Assembly (NCBI GenBank): GCA_030539295.1
Contig: JAUNSJ010000030.1
Span: 1-45,406 of the forward strand
DNA from: Planctomycetia bacterium
GTDB lineage: Bacteria > Planctomycetota > Planctomycetia > Pirellulales > Thermoguttaceae
DNA length: 45,406 bases
Reading direction: 5' to 3'
Shown: in pieces, positions 17,166-25,954 of the stretch
Layout of the letters: the number at the start of each line of letters is the position of its first letter
Numbering within the stretch: the stretch's first letter is position 1
Notes under the pieces: model-generated
The model's database searches: none
Told to the model about the DNA's origin: nothing
What the model saw: only the letters and a program-made list of their open reading frames with translations
Position numbers and translations under genes: made by a program

Positions 17166-17642
17166 ATGAAATGTCCCTTTTGTCGAAGTAATGAAGATCG
17201 AGTGGTCGATACGCGTGCCAGTGACGATGGCTTTATGATTCGTCGTCGCCGGGCTTGTAACGCGTGCGGCAAGAAGTTCACGACCTATGAACGAATCGAA
17301 GTGACCAATGTTCGCGTCATAAAACGGGACGGAACGCGAGTTCCGTTCGACCGGGCCAAACTGCGCGAAGGTATTGAGCGTGCCTGTTGGAAGCGACCGA
17401 TCAGCGAAGGGCAAATTTCTGCGCTCGTTGCGGAGCTGGAGACGCGAATTGAAAGCGACGGCGATACAGAAGTCGATACCGAACGTATTGGCGAACTGGT
17501 TATGTCCCTGTTAAAGAATCTCGATGACGTGGCCTACGTCCGGTTTGCCAGTGTCTATCGTCGATTCAAAAATGTTGAAGATTTTGCAAAGGAGCTTGAA
17601 CCCATGCTGACACATCAAACGACGAACAGGAGCGGAACATGA
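17166..17642 (+). CDS. nrdR: Transcriptional repressor NrdR
   Basis: Zinc-ribbon/ATP-cone repressor of ribonucleotide reductase genes; it senses (d)ATP. 158 aa from ATG at 17166. The zinc ribbon uses C3, C6, C31 and C34 (MKCPFC...CNACGKKFTTYER), followed by an ATP-cone domain at about 46-136 (VIKRDGTRVPFDRAKLREGI and VAYVRFASVYR). The frame is open upstream to 17127, but the family always starts with MxCPxC. The stop overlaps the murB ATG (ATGA), so the two are translationally coupled. No ribonucleotide reductase gene is in the window. Confidence 0.96.
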   Translation: MKCPFCRSNEDRVVDTRASDDGFMIRRRRACNACGKKFTTYERIEVTNVRVIKRDGTRVPFDRAKLREGIERACWKRPISEGQISALVAELETRIESDGDTEVDTERIGELVMSLLKNLDDVAYVRFASVYRRFKNVEDFAKELEPMLTHQTTNRSGT

Positions 17643-18523
17643 AGGAACTGGAATCATTTCGTGAGATCGTTCGGACGGAAGTCCCGCTGGCACTTCAAAC
17701 GTGGCTTCAGTTGGGCGGTGCGGCGGAATATTTTGCTGAACCGACGTCGGAGGAGCAATTGGCCTCGCTTTTAGCCGCGGCCACGGCGGCGAATTACCCG
17801 ATTCGCGTGCTGGGGCAAGGCTCTAATGTCCTCGCGCCGGAAGAAGGAGTACGCGGCCTGGTCGTTCGCCTGACCGACCCCTGTTTCTGCAATGTCACCA
17901 CCGAAGGCGACTGCTTAACAGCCGGTGGCGGAACGAAATTGGGACGCGTAGTAACAACGGCAGCCTATTCCGGTCTGGCCGGTTTGGAAGCTTTTGTTGG
18001 CATCCCCGGCTCGGTCGGTGGCGCGGTCTACGAAAATATAACAACGACCGACGGTCATCTGGGTCAATACGTGGAATCGGTACACGCAGTCACGTTCGAC
18101 GGTCGCATTGTTGATCTTACGCGGGACGAAATTGCGTTTGGGTATCGTTCGTGCAGTATAGAGAACGCGATTATCCTGTCGGTTCGCTTTCGTCTGGAGC
18201 AGGAAGATGCGAAGGAACTTTCGCGCCGGTTACAAAAGATTTGGATCGTGCGTAAGAAACTTCAGCCGATGGGTTATCAGAATTCGGGTCGACTGTTTAA
18301 GAATCCGCGTGGCGAGAATGCGGCGGAGTTGATTGAGAGCGTAGGCTTGTCCCGCGCACGAATTGGCGGCGCGGCATTAAGTGCGCGTAATTGCAATTAC
18401 GTGGTGGTCGAGCCGGAATGTTGCGTGAGTGATGTCCTTCGGCTGATTGACTTGATACGGAATCAGGTGGCGGAACGTTTGGAAGTGGAACTTGAGCTTG
18501 AATTGGAAATCTGGAAAGGATAG
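17639..18523 (+). CDS. murB: UDP-N-acetylenolpyruvoylglucosamine reductase MurB, variant active site
   Basis: FAD-dependent reductase making UDP-N-acetylmuramic acid for peptidoglycan. 294 aa. FAD-binding segments are clear: [39 protein letters not shown] and FGYRSC with the YR pair. In the C-terminal domain the usual G-S-x-F-K-N-P, whose serine is the catalytic proton donor, reads G217-R218-L-F-K-N-P, so Arg stands where Ser (or Cys in some relatives) is expected. The S-x-x-H-x-N-F region reads SARNCNY. The conserved Glu region near the end (LELELEIW) is kept. The start overlaps nrdR; purC follows by 10 bp. Identity is strong, activity uncertain. Confidence 0.9.
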   Translation: MKELESFREIVRTEVPLALQTWLQLGGAAEYFAEPTSEEQLASLLAAATAANYPIRVLGQGSNVLAPEEGVRGLVVRLTDPCFCNVTTEGDCLTAGGGTKLGRVVTTAAYSGLAGLEAFVGIPGSVGGAVYENITTTDGHLGQYVESVHAVTFDGRIVDLTRDEIAFGYRSCSIENAIILSVRFRLEQEDAKELSRRLQKIWIVRKKLQPMGYQNSGRLFKNPRGENAAELIESVGLSRARIGGAALSARNCNYVVVEPECCVSDVLRLIDLIRNQVAERLEVELELELEIWKG

Positions 18524-18533
18524 AATAAGAGCA

Positions 18534-19412
18534 ATGACGACGACAGTAAAAGAGACGACTCTGGCGGGAATTCCTGTCAAACGGGGAAAAGTTCGGGACG
18601 TTTATGATTTCGGGGACCAGGTCCTCTTGGTCAGTTCCGACCGGATAAGTGCCTTCGACTGGATTTTACCGAGCTGCATTCCCGACAAGGGACGAGTTCT
18701 CACGCAGACGGCAGCCTTCTGGTTCGACTTTCTTCAGGTTCCCAACCATCTTATAACGACGGACGTGTCGGCCATGCCGCTGCCTGTCGGAACGGACCTC
18801 GCTGTTTTTGAAGGCCGGTCCACGCTGTGCAAAAAGACGAAAGTTTTTCCCATTGAGTGTATCGTGCGGGGCCATTTGACCGGAAGTGGATGGAAAGAAT
18901 ATCAAAAGAGCGGTACGGTTTGCGGCATTAAACTGCCTGCGGGACTGTTGGAATCGGCGCGGCTGGAGGAACCCATCTTTACGCCGACGACGAAAGCGGA
19001 ATCCGGACACGATATGAATATCTCGTTCGAAGAAATGGTTGCGACCATTGGCCGTGACGCCGCGGAAATCCTGCGCGACCGGTCTATTGATATTTTCAAG
19101 CGAGGACGTGAATATGCCGATGCCCGTGGCATTATTATCGCCGACACGAAATTTGAATTCGGTCTGCTCAACGATGAGATTATTCTTATCGATGAGGTCA
19201 TGACGCCCGACAGTTCCCGCTTTTGGCCGAAAGAGCAATACGAACCGGGACGAAGTCAGCCGTCGTTCGATAAGCAGTTCGTTCGCGACTGGCTGCTCGC
19301 TTCCGACTGGGACCGCAACTCAACGCCCCCGGAATTGCCTGACGATATTATTGAGAAAACGCGGGAAAAATACCGGGATGCCTATCGTCTGTTAACCGGG
19401 AAGACCCTCTGA
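18534..19412 (+). CDS. purC: SAICAR synthase
   Basis: Phosphoribosylaminoimidazole-succinocarboxamide synthase: ATP-dependent condensation of CAIR with aspartate in purine synthesis. 292 aa, the long form seen in many bacteria and yeast. Signatures: [14 protein letters not shown] (ATP-binding), [29 protein letters not shown], and [10 protein letters not shown] with [14 protein letters not shown]. The ATG at 18534 lies 10 bp after murB; an upstream extension in the same frame would overlap murB and is not needed. nadA follows after 14 bp. Confidence 0.96.
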   Translation: MTTTVKETTLAGIPVKRGKVRDVYDFGDQVLLVSSDRISAFDWILPSCIPDKGRVLTQTAAFWFDFLQVPNHLITTDVSAMPLPVGTDLAVFEGRSTLCKKTKVFPIECIVRGHLTGSGWKEYQKSGTVCGIKLPAGLLESARLEEPIFTPTTKAESGHDMNISFEEMVATIGRDAAEILRDRSIDIFKRGREYADARGIIIADTKFEFGLLNDEIILIDEVMTPDSSRFWPKEQYEPGRSQPSFDKQFVRDWLLASDWDRNSTPPELPDDIIEKTREKYRDAYRLLTGKTL

Positions 19413-19426
19413 CTCTGGAGTTTTTT

Positions 19427-20608
19427 ATGACCACCGCACCTTTGACGGACTACCTGACCCGCACCGACGAGGATTTGACCCAAGAGCTTCTGGCGGCAAA
19501 GAAGCGACTGGGGAAACGCCTGCTGATTCTGGGTCATTATTATCAGAAAGACGAGCTCTTTCGTCTGGCCGATATAGCGGGAGACAGTTATCAGCTCAGT
19601 GCAAAGGCAGCCGTTCAGGACGCGGAGGTCATTCTCTTCTGCGGTGTTCATTTCATGGCCGAGACGGCGGATATTTTGGTCAATGCCCCGGAACGAGTCG
19701 CGGCGCGTCATGGTCGTCGGGTCGACGTCCTGCTCCCGGACCCGGATGCCGGTTGCACGATGGCCGAGATGGCAACGGCGGAACAGGCGGAAGACTGCTG
19801 GCGGGAATTGGCACAAGTGATTGACGTCGAGCGGGTAGTCCCCATAACGTACGTCAATTCCCCGGCCGACTTAAAGGCATTTTGTGGTCGGCATGGGGGC
19901 GCGGCATGCACTTCGTCGAACGCGTCGGCTGTCCTCGATTGGGCCTTTAGCAAAGGCGAACGTGTACTCTTCCTGCCTGACCAGCATCTCGGTCGCAATA
20001 TGGGCCAAAGCCGAGGCCTGTCCCAGGAGCAGATGATTCTCTGGCGGCATGGCAATAGTGCCTTATATCGGGAACTGGCAATTCTGGGCCAGGCCCGCAG
20101 TTGGAATTCCGCGCCCCTTGGCGGCAACAGTCGGAGCGACCTGGAGAAGGCGCGGCTCATTTTGTGGGACGGCTTCTGCACGGTGCATCAGCGATTCACG
20201 CTTAATGACATTGCCCGAGTGCGTCGCGATTTCCCGGACGCAAAAATTATTGTGCATCCGGAATGTTCGCAAGAGGTTGTTTCCGCGTCCGATTTGGCCG
20301 GCTCGACGGCGTTTATTCTCCGTGCCATAAGTGACTCGCCCAAAGGGGCATGCTGGGCCGTGGGAACGGAATGGCATATGGTTCAGCGGCTCATTAAGGA
20401 CTTTCCGGAACAGACCATAATCAATCTTGCGGCCAAGCCCTGTTCCTGTGACTCCATGAATCGCATAACGCTGGCCAATCTTGCCTGGACGCTCGCTTGC
20501 TGGGAAGCGGGAAGTTGTGTCGGACGCGTCTCTGTTGCCGATTCGATACGATCCGACGCACTGGCCTGTTTAGCGCAAATGCTTGCCTGTCCCGGAACGA
20601 AATCATGA
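19427..20608 (+). CDS. nadA: Quinolinate synthase A
   Basis: 4Fe-4S enzyme condensing iminoaspartate and dihydroxyacetone phosphate to quinolinate in de novo NAD synthesis. 393 aa. It starts with the LGHYYQKDE motif region and has cysteines for the cluster in DAGCTMAEM (C110), HPECSQE and KPCSCDSMNRI. YVNSPADLKA and DQHLGRN are further family segments. Shine-Dalgarno CTGGAG precedes the ATG. The stop overlaps the start of dgkA as ATGA. nadB and nadC are not in the window. Confidence 0.95.
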   Translation: MTTAPLTDYLTRTDEDLTQELLAAKKRLGKRLLILGHYYQKDELFRLADIAGDSYQLSAKAAVQDAEVILFCGVHFMAETADILVNAPERVAARHGRRVDVLLPDPDAGCTMAEMATAEQAEDCWRELAQVIDVERVVPITYVNSPADLKAFCGRHGGAACTSSNASAVLDWAFSKGERVLFLPDQHLGRNMGQSRGLSQEQMILWRHGNSALYRELAILGQARSWNSAPLGGNSRSDLEKARLILWDGFCTVHQRFTLNDIARVRRDFPDAKIIVHPECSQEVVSASDLAGSTAFILRAISDSPKGACWAVGTEWHMVQRLIKDFPEQTIINLAAKPCSCDSMNRITLANLAWTLACWEAGSCVGRVSVADSIRSDALACLAQMLACPGTKS

Positions 20609-21000
20609 ATCAAAACGACGATCAAAGGCCGGTCTTCGTCCCGCAGAAACGTACGTGGGGTCGTAAATTAAGGGACGCCATTCATGGCCTGCGCCAGTCG
20701 ATTCGTCAGCAGAGCAGTTACCGTGTTCATTTCCTTTGCGCCGTTCTGGCACTGCTGGCAGCATGGTATCTTGAGTTCGATTATCTTCGGTTCGCCTTTC
20801 TGACCTTTGTTATCTTTACGGTCATAACAACCGAAATGTTCAATACGGCGCTGGAAATGCTCGCGCGTGAAGTCACGGACCGCGAAAGTCGGTACGTCGC
20901 CAAGGCTCTGGACATCTCCAGCGGGGCGGTCCTCTCCGTTGCGTTGGGGGCCGTTCTGATTGGCATTCTTCTCTTCGTTGAGGCCCTGGTCAGCAAGTAA
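20605..21000 (+). CDS. DgkA-family undecaprenol/diacylglycerol kinase
   Basis: Small integral-membrane lipid kinase, 131 aa, starting in the ATGA overlap with nadA. A basic amphipathic N-terminus (HGLRQSIRQQSSYRVH) precedes three membrane helices. The family motif TEMFNTALEMLAREV supplies the conserved Glu and Asn, and ISSGAVL the last conserved block. It phosphorylates undecaprenol or diacylglycerol. Its place beside murB in the same run favours a cell-wall lipid-carrier role, but this is inference. Confidence 0.9.
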   Translation: MNQNDDQRPVFVPQKRTWGRKLRDAIHGLRQSIRQQSSYRVHFLCAVLALLAAWYLEFDYLRFAFLTFVIFTVITTEMFNTALEMLAREVTDRESRYVAKALDISSGAVLSVALGAVLIGILLFVEALVSK

Positions 21001-21017
21001 GGGTCAGTCTACGTGAG

Positions 21018-22982
21018 TCATGGGTCCGTCGTGGCCGACTTCTCGGGGACGCGAATGATGGTGTATTGGGTATTAGACCACACGGAGTCGGCCAGAAATT
21101 CATTCCACCGATTCTGTGCCGTTTCGTTGGTCGTCATGTACCAAGGAGGAGCTTCGGCAATAATCCAGTCGAGACCCAACTCGCGACATTCGTCATAGAC
21201 GCGGCGCGGACCTTTGGCCAGCATGACAACGACCAGCGCCTGATTCCAGCGTGTGCGACTCGTATCGTTCGGGACCGTGTAAAGTCGTTCCATTCGCTTA
21301 TACCACCGGACAATTGAGGTTGCGTCCTGCGGCATCTCTTTCCAGGTTCCTGCCTGGGCCCGATTCGCGCACCATTTAAACGAGTCCACGTCGCGCGGCG
21401 TCAGAAAGACGGCTTCTTCCGGCGTATTCCCGCGTATCCAGTCGCATGCCTGTCGCCATCCGGCGGCTATGGACGCTTTGGGCGGCTCACTGCGGCACAA
21501 AAGCGGCGCACTTTTGAGGTTCAGTAGGTTAACCGTGTAGTACAGAGGCGCCGCCAGAAAGAGGAGCAGAGCCAGACTGAGCACTCGGGCATGGTCAAGA
21601 CTGTTCTTTTCCGCGGAGTCTATGCGTGTTCTGTTGGCAAGAAGTACAAAACCCGCCAGTATGCAAACGGTGAGCAGAAAGGCAATTGCGGTTACCGGGC
21701 GTGGCGCGACCGGGAAGTTCGGGTCTATCGTCGCTGCGGTGGCTACGGCCTGGGCCTGTCGCTCCAGCAGACATTTCACCAGCGTAAAAGAGCCCGCGGC
21801 CACAAGAGTAAAACGAATGATTCGCGGAACGGTCAACGCGGAGCGGTCGGGCCAGACCCGTGTGAACAGGTCGCACGCCAGAAATGCCAATCCGGCAGGC
21901 ACAGCCCAATCGGAAAGTCGGAAAAAATAGAATCGCAAGAGGTCCGCGGTTACGTAGCGGTCGGCCAAAATTTCCCACTTTACCAGCAGGAGCGAGCCGT
22001 AATCCAGCAACAAGCCGCAAAACGCAATGGCAACCGCAACGAAGACAAATCGCGTAAATATTCTCATTGCCGCAATGCGGTCAGACGCGTTGGTCGTGCT
22101 CACGGTGCGTCGCCAGAGACACGCCAGTAAAATCGTAACCGCAACCAGAGCAAAAAAACGCACGGGAAAAATCCAGGGCAGTAGCGACGGTACCAGATGA
22201 TGTGGCAGTCGCACAAAGACGTAAATCTGGTGGGCCAAGCGTGCCGTTTTCGCATCGGCTCCGGAATCCAGCGCCAGAGCCGGCAGGAGTCCCAAGAGTG
22301 CCACAAGTCCGCCGAGGATCAGGCCCGGCGCCATGCGTTTTAAGCCTCGGCCAATGGCGGAAATTCGTCCCTGTTCAGCCGACGACCACGTCTCAAACAA
22401 CCAGACCGGGAGAAGAGCCAGGACAGTCCAGCCGCCAACGAGGACATGAAACGCACTGGCAAGACCCAAAGCCAGCCACGCTTGTGAATACCGCCTCTGA
22501 CAAAACAAAGCCAGCCCCCAAAAGACCAAAGGAAACGCATAGCCCTTCCCTTCAATTCCGCCCACTAACCATTCGCCAGCCAGATGAAACGCGTCTAAAA
22601 AAAAGAGCAGTCCACACACGGTCCCTATCGCCGCGTAACGGACCGGAATCAAGGTTCGTGAAAGGCACTGCCAGGCAAACGCGGTCAAAAGCCAAGCCGT
22701 AATTCGGCCGAACCAGGCCAACGCAACCGGCGAGAAAAACTTGGAAAACAGACCAAACGTAGCGTAAAAAAACCAGTGTGAATCCGGCGTCTTGAAAAAT
22801 GTGTCATTCGAAAGCCAGTCCGGATTCCAAAAGTGAATCGCCTTGCCGATGTAATATTGCTCATTGACGTCGGGCGTCGGCCAATAGCCGTAAAGAGCGA
22901 GCATCAGGAAGACAATAAGCGACTCTAAAATAATTTGCCGATACGTAAACGTTGTGTTGTCTCTTTTTTCTGACTCGTTCAT
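21018..22982 (-). CDS. Polytopic membrane protein with C-terminal soluble domain
   Basis: A 654-aa protein with roughly ten or more membrane helices and a C-terminal soluble region of about 150 residues (WRQACDWIRGNTPEEAVFLTP..., CRELGLDWIIAEAPPW). The general layout, with an extracytoplasmic loop near the N-terminus (WPTPDVNEQYY) and a soluble tail beginning with a W-I-R-x-N-T-P motif, recalls PMT-like glycosyltransferases and related planctomycete membrane proteins, but I cannot name a function. Start chosen at the ATG at 22982, preceded by GCAGGAG; the open frame reaches 23003. It is convergent with dgkA. Confidence 0.75.
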   Translation of the reverse strand: MNESEKRDNTTFTYRQIILESLIVFLMLALYGYWPTPDVNEQYYIGKAIHFWNPDWLSNDTFFKTPDSHWFFYATFGLFSKFFSPVALAWFGRITAWLLTAFAWQCLSRTLIPVRYAAIGTVCGLLFFLDAFHLAGEWLVGGIEGKGYAFPLVFWGLALFCQRRYSQAWLALGLASAFHVLVGGWTVLALLPVWLFETWSSAEQGRISAIGRGLKRMAPGLILGGLVALLGLLPALALDSGADAKTARLAHQIYVFVRLPHHLVPSLLPWIFPVRFFALVAVTILLACLWRRTVSTTNASDRIAAMRIFTRFVFVAVAIAFCGLLLDYGSLLLVKWEILADRYVTADLLRFYFFRLSDWAVPAGLAFLACDLFTRVWPDRSALTVPRIIRFTLVAAGSFTLVKCLLERQAQAVATAATIDPNFPVAPRPVTAIAFLLTVCILAGFVLLANRTRIDSAEKNSLDHARVLSLALLLFLAAPLYYTVNLLNLKSAPLLCRSEPPKASIAAGWRQACDWIRGNTPEEAVFLTPRDVDSFKWCANRAQAGTWKEMPQDATSIVRWYKRMERLYTVPNDTSRTRWNQALVVVMLAKGPRRVYDECRELGLDWIIAEAPPWYMTTNETAQNRWNEFLADSVWSNTQYTIIRVPEKSATTDP

Positions 22983-23031
22983 GATACTCCTGCTCGCAAA
23001 CACTTTTTTCCAGTGTAACTACCATACCTAT

Positions 23032-23055
23032 ATTATACACATGATTGTACACATG
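23032..23055 (-). promoter_or_regulatory. Putative promoter/operator of the membrane protein gene
   Basis: A minus-strand TATAAT (23037-23032) lies about 50 bp upstream of the start codon. It abuts two direct ACACATG heptamers (23037-23043 and 23049-23055) spaced by one helical turn. The -35 is poor, so the repeats may be an activator or repressor site. Confidence 0.35.
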
Positions 23056-23232
23056 TTTGGCCCATTCGAAAGAGTTTTCGAGGAAATTTTGCGGATTTGT
23101 GCCAATTGCCCTTGTCCGGCGGATAAAAAAACGGCATAATTCATGGCCCTGCCTCGTCCTCCGTACCCGCTGGAACAGGAAGACCGGCAGGAGGAGGAAG
23201 AAACGGGAAGAATTCATACTATTGAGGGAGCC

Positions 23233-23937
23233 ATGAAGAGAAGAGAGGGAATAATCACCGCATGCGTTCTGGCAGTACTACTGCTCATAACGTTAGCAGG
23301 CGGCTGTAGTACGGTTCCTGAACCGGTTCCCGCTCTGTCGATCGCGGCCACCAGTGAAGGCAACCTCAATCCGCTCTTCGTGCGTACGGAAAACGCCTAT
23401 TATCTTTGGGAAGCGGTCGTTGACGTGCTGGACAACTATTTTCCCACTTTGCACGAGTCGCCGAACCGTATGCTGGAGACGATCATGCCGGACGGAACCG
23501 TGCAGCGAACCCGCACGGAAGGGCGTATCGATACCGAACCGGTTATTGCCGCCGGCCTGCTGGAACCGTGGAAGAAGAATTCGGCCACCTTGCAGCAGCG
23601 GGTGGACGCCACCTTTCAAACGATACGCCGTAATGCGGTCGTTCGGGTCGTGCCGACGGAAGGGGGCTATTTCGTCCATTTGGCGGTCTACAACGAGTTG
23701 GAGAATTTGACCAAGCCCATCAATTCCAACACGACCAATACGAGCCTCTTTACCGACGATTTATCGCAACTAGAACTGCCAACGGGTGATACGTCGCCGC
23801 GAGACGGCTGGATTCCGATTGGTCGCAATACAGAACTGGAACAATATATTCTTGAAGAACTCGCGTGGCGATTAAATAATCCACCAGAAATCGTCAATCG
23901 TCAAACAGCACCCAAGACGGAGCCGGTTGTCCCCTAA
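23233..23937 (+). CDS. Predicted lipoprotein, function unknown
   Basis: A 234-aa protein with a type II signal peptide: MKRREG, a hydrophobic core and lipobox LAGGC with the acylated Cys at residue 25. The mature part includes ENAYYLWEAVVDVLDNYF, a central EGRIDTEPVIAAG, a VRVVPTEGGYFVHLAVYNELEN strand-rich segment and a C-terminal helix (NTELEQYILEELAWRL). No known domain is recognised. The ATG at 23233 has GAGGGAG just upstream; the longer open frame from 23143 lacks a site and would bury the signal peptide. It is divergently oriented from the 21018-22982 membrane protein. Confidence 0.8.
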   Translation: MKRREGIITACVLAVLLLITLAGGCSTVPEPVPALSIAATSEGNLNPLFVRTENAYYLWEAVVDVLDNYFPTLHESPNRMLETIMPDGTVQRTRTEGRIDTEPVIAAGLLEPWKKNSATLQQRVDATFQTIRRNAVVRVVPTEGGYFVHLAVYNELENLTKPINSNTTNTSLFTDDLSQLELPTGDTSPRDGWIPIGRNTELEQYILEELAWRLNNPPEIVNRQTAPKTEPVVP

Positions 23938-24111
23938 CGCAACGGTTGCCACCAGACTCGGGAGGTCGAGCAAAAGCTCAACCTCATTTTCGCCCCGCCT
24001 GGCCCCCAGTTTAGTGCCGTCTCTGGCTCGGCGTCCGCCCAGTCACCACCCGGTCGCCGCCCGGCTTACAACCCTGTTCGCAGGGCTATGCGTCCCCAGG
24101 CGGGAAATCGT

Positions 24112-25776
24112 TTAGAAGTGCAGACCAAAATGGTTGTCGCTGGAGTTGGAAGAGACGCCTCCTTTGAGAGGGCCTTTCGGCTGATTCTTTCGAATACGCT
24201 CGCGAACGGCTTCGACTTCGGCCTCTTCCTTGCGGCGTTCCGCATCTCGCGAGGCCGCTTCTTCCGCGTCTGCTTTGGCCTGTTCCTCAATTCGCGGGTC
24301 GGGACCAAGTTGCTTAATCGACAGACTCATTTTGCGATTCGCCGTATCGATCGACAGAATCATGACATCGACGAAATCACCTTCGTGCAGCACTTCACTG
24401 ACAGCTCCGACTCGCTTGTAGGAAATCTCGCTAATGTGGACGAGTCCTTCGAGACCTGGCATGATTTCAACAAAAGCGCCGAAGGGCATAATGGTCGCAA
24501 CGCGTCCGCGGACCTGGTCTTTTTCGTGGAACTTTTCACCAACCGTAAGCCAGGGATCAAGCGATTCATCTTTAAAGGAAAGAGAGATTCGACCACTATT
24601 GGCGTCGATTTTCGTTATAGTGACCTTGACCCGGTCGCCTTCTTTGAGCACTTCACTCGGATGCTTAACGCGGCCCCAACTCATGGCCGAAACGTGAATA
24701 AAGCCATCGGCACCGCCCAGGTCAACAAAGGCCCCCGCGTCAATCAGTTTACGAACCAACCCGTCACGAACCTGGCCTACTTCCAGCTCCGCCCACAGTT
24801 TCTCCTTCTGCTCTTCACGTTCCTTTTCCATGAGTGCACGGCGACTTAAGACCAGATTGCGTCGCTGCGGATTCACCTCCGTAATGAGGCATTTCCAACG
24901 TTCGCCCACGAACTCTTCCGGATTCTCGACGCGAAACATGGCAATTTGCCCAATCGGGAGAAAGCCGCGCAGCTTGCCGACTTCACATTCCAGCCCGCCC
25001 TTGTTCGCTCCGATAATGCGTGTTTCAACAATCATGCCTTCATTAACGCTCGACCAGTCGCCAACTTCCGCGGCCGCCAGAGGCAGAGAAACCTCATATA
25101 AGCCCTCCGCCGAATTGTATCGCGTTACAATAACTTCGACTTCCTGCCCCACCACCGGTGGCTGCTCCGCCGGGAACTGCTTAATCGGAATCGTACCCTG
25201 CTCGCGACTGCCCAGCTCAACGAAAACGGAGTCACGCAGAATGGAAACGATTCTCGCTTTTAGCCGGGTTCCGTCTTCGTACTGCTCCTGACCGGCAACG
25301 GCGTCGACATTGGCCATAAGTGTATCAATAGGTGCATCCTGGAACAAGTCGTTCAACTGCTGTTCCAAGTCGTCCGGAAGACCTGCCCGTAAGTTCGGCG
25401 GCGCTATCGTGGCAACCGGCCCACGCGGTACAGGAATAAATCGCTCTCGCGCACGTGTCCCTTCTTTGTCCGATTTCCGATCTCGCGACCGCGAATCCGA
25501 AGAATCATCGCCACGTCGCGAACGGTCTGACCCGGTTCGACGCGGGCGATCTGTACGCTGCCCAGACTTCTCACCGGACGCCCCGTCTGCGGTAACCTCT
25601 TTCGGAGCAGCAGGTTCTGTTTTGCCTTCTGTCGCGGACGACGTACTCGCCTCTGTTGCCACCTTCTGATTGGCTCGCATCGACTCACGCACCCTTTGCA
25701 GGCGGTCTTCAATGACTTGCGGCGTGACAACAATAGTTTCTTCTTCCGATGAATTTAATTCTGTATTGGTATTCAT
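24112..25776 (-). CDS. S1 RNA-binding domain protein (ribosomal protein S1-like)
   Basis: A 554-aa protein with a low-complexity, charged N-terminal region (residues about 1-120, rich in Arg/Ser/Asp), four S1 OB-fold repeats, and a charged helical C-tail. The last two repeats are canonical (DGLVRKLIDAGAFVDLGGADGFIHVS and GRVATIMPFGAFVEIMPGLEGLVHIS); the first two are more divergent (VFVELGSREQGTIPI and LECEVGKLRGFLPIGQ). Bacterial S1 has six repeats and helps initiate translation. Four repeats suggest a shortened S1 or a related RNA-binding factor. A good promoter and a hairpin-containing leader lie upstream, consistent with autoregulation as in other S1 genes, but that is inference. Confidence 0.9.
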   Translation of the reverse strand: MNTNTELNSSEEETIVVTPQVIEDRLQRVRESMRANQKVATEASTSSATEGKTEPAAPKEVTADGASGEKSGQRTDRPRRTGSDRSRRGDDSSDSRSRDRKSDKEGTRARERFIPVPRGPVATIAPPNLRAGLPDDLEQQLNDLFQDAPIDTLMANVDAVAGQEQYEDGTRLKARIVSILRDSVFVELGSREQGTIPIKQFPAEQPPVVGQEVEVIVTRYNSAEGLYEVSLPLAAAEVGDWSSVNEGMIVETRIIGANKGGLECEVGKLRGFLPIGQIAMFRVENPEEFVGERWKCLITEVNPQRRNLVLSRRALMEKEREEQKEKLWAELEVGQVRDGLVRKLIDAGAFVDLGGADGFIHVSAMSWGRVKHPSEVLKEGDRVKVTITKIDANSGRISLSFKDESLDPWLTVGEKFHEKDQVRGRVATIMPFGAFVEIMPGLEGLVHISEISYKRVGAVSEVLHEGDFVDVMILSIDTANRKMSLSIKQLGPDPRIEEQAKADAEEAASRDAERRKEEAEVEAVRERIRKNQPKGPLKGGVSSNSSDNHFGLHF

Positions 25777-25815
25777 AGAACTCTTACTGATCTGTTCTTA
25801 AGGACTTCCGGTGGA

Positions 25816-25870
25816 TTTTACGAAAAATCTTGGTACCCTCAGGTTTCCAACCTGGGGTTCTCTCGTAAAA
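25816..25870 (-). promoter_or_regulatory. Structured 5' leader of the S1-domain gene
   Basis: The untranslated leader can form an outer stem TTTTACGA/TCGTAAAA (8 bp, 25816-25823 with 25863-25870). It encloses an inner hairpin CCCTCAGGTT/AACCTGGGG with a 3-nt loop (25836-25857). It lies between the promoter and the start codon, so it is transcribed. Possible site of autogenous control. Confidence 0.5.
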
Positions 25871-25896
25871 GACTTTCCTCTTGGTTACACATTCCT

Positions 25897-25902
25897 ATTA
25901 TA
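25897..25902 (-). promoter_or_regulatory. -10 box of the S1-domain gene
   Basis: Minus-strand TATAAT, with a weak TTCCTG 16 bp upstream. Predicted start about 110 nt before the coding sequence, upstream of the structured leader. Confidence 0.5.
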
Positions 25903-25954
25903 CGCCCGGTAAAAAAAACAGGAACTACCCCGGAGGGGTGAAAATGGGCTTTTT

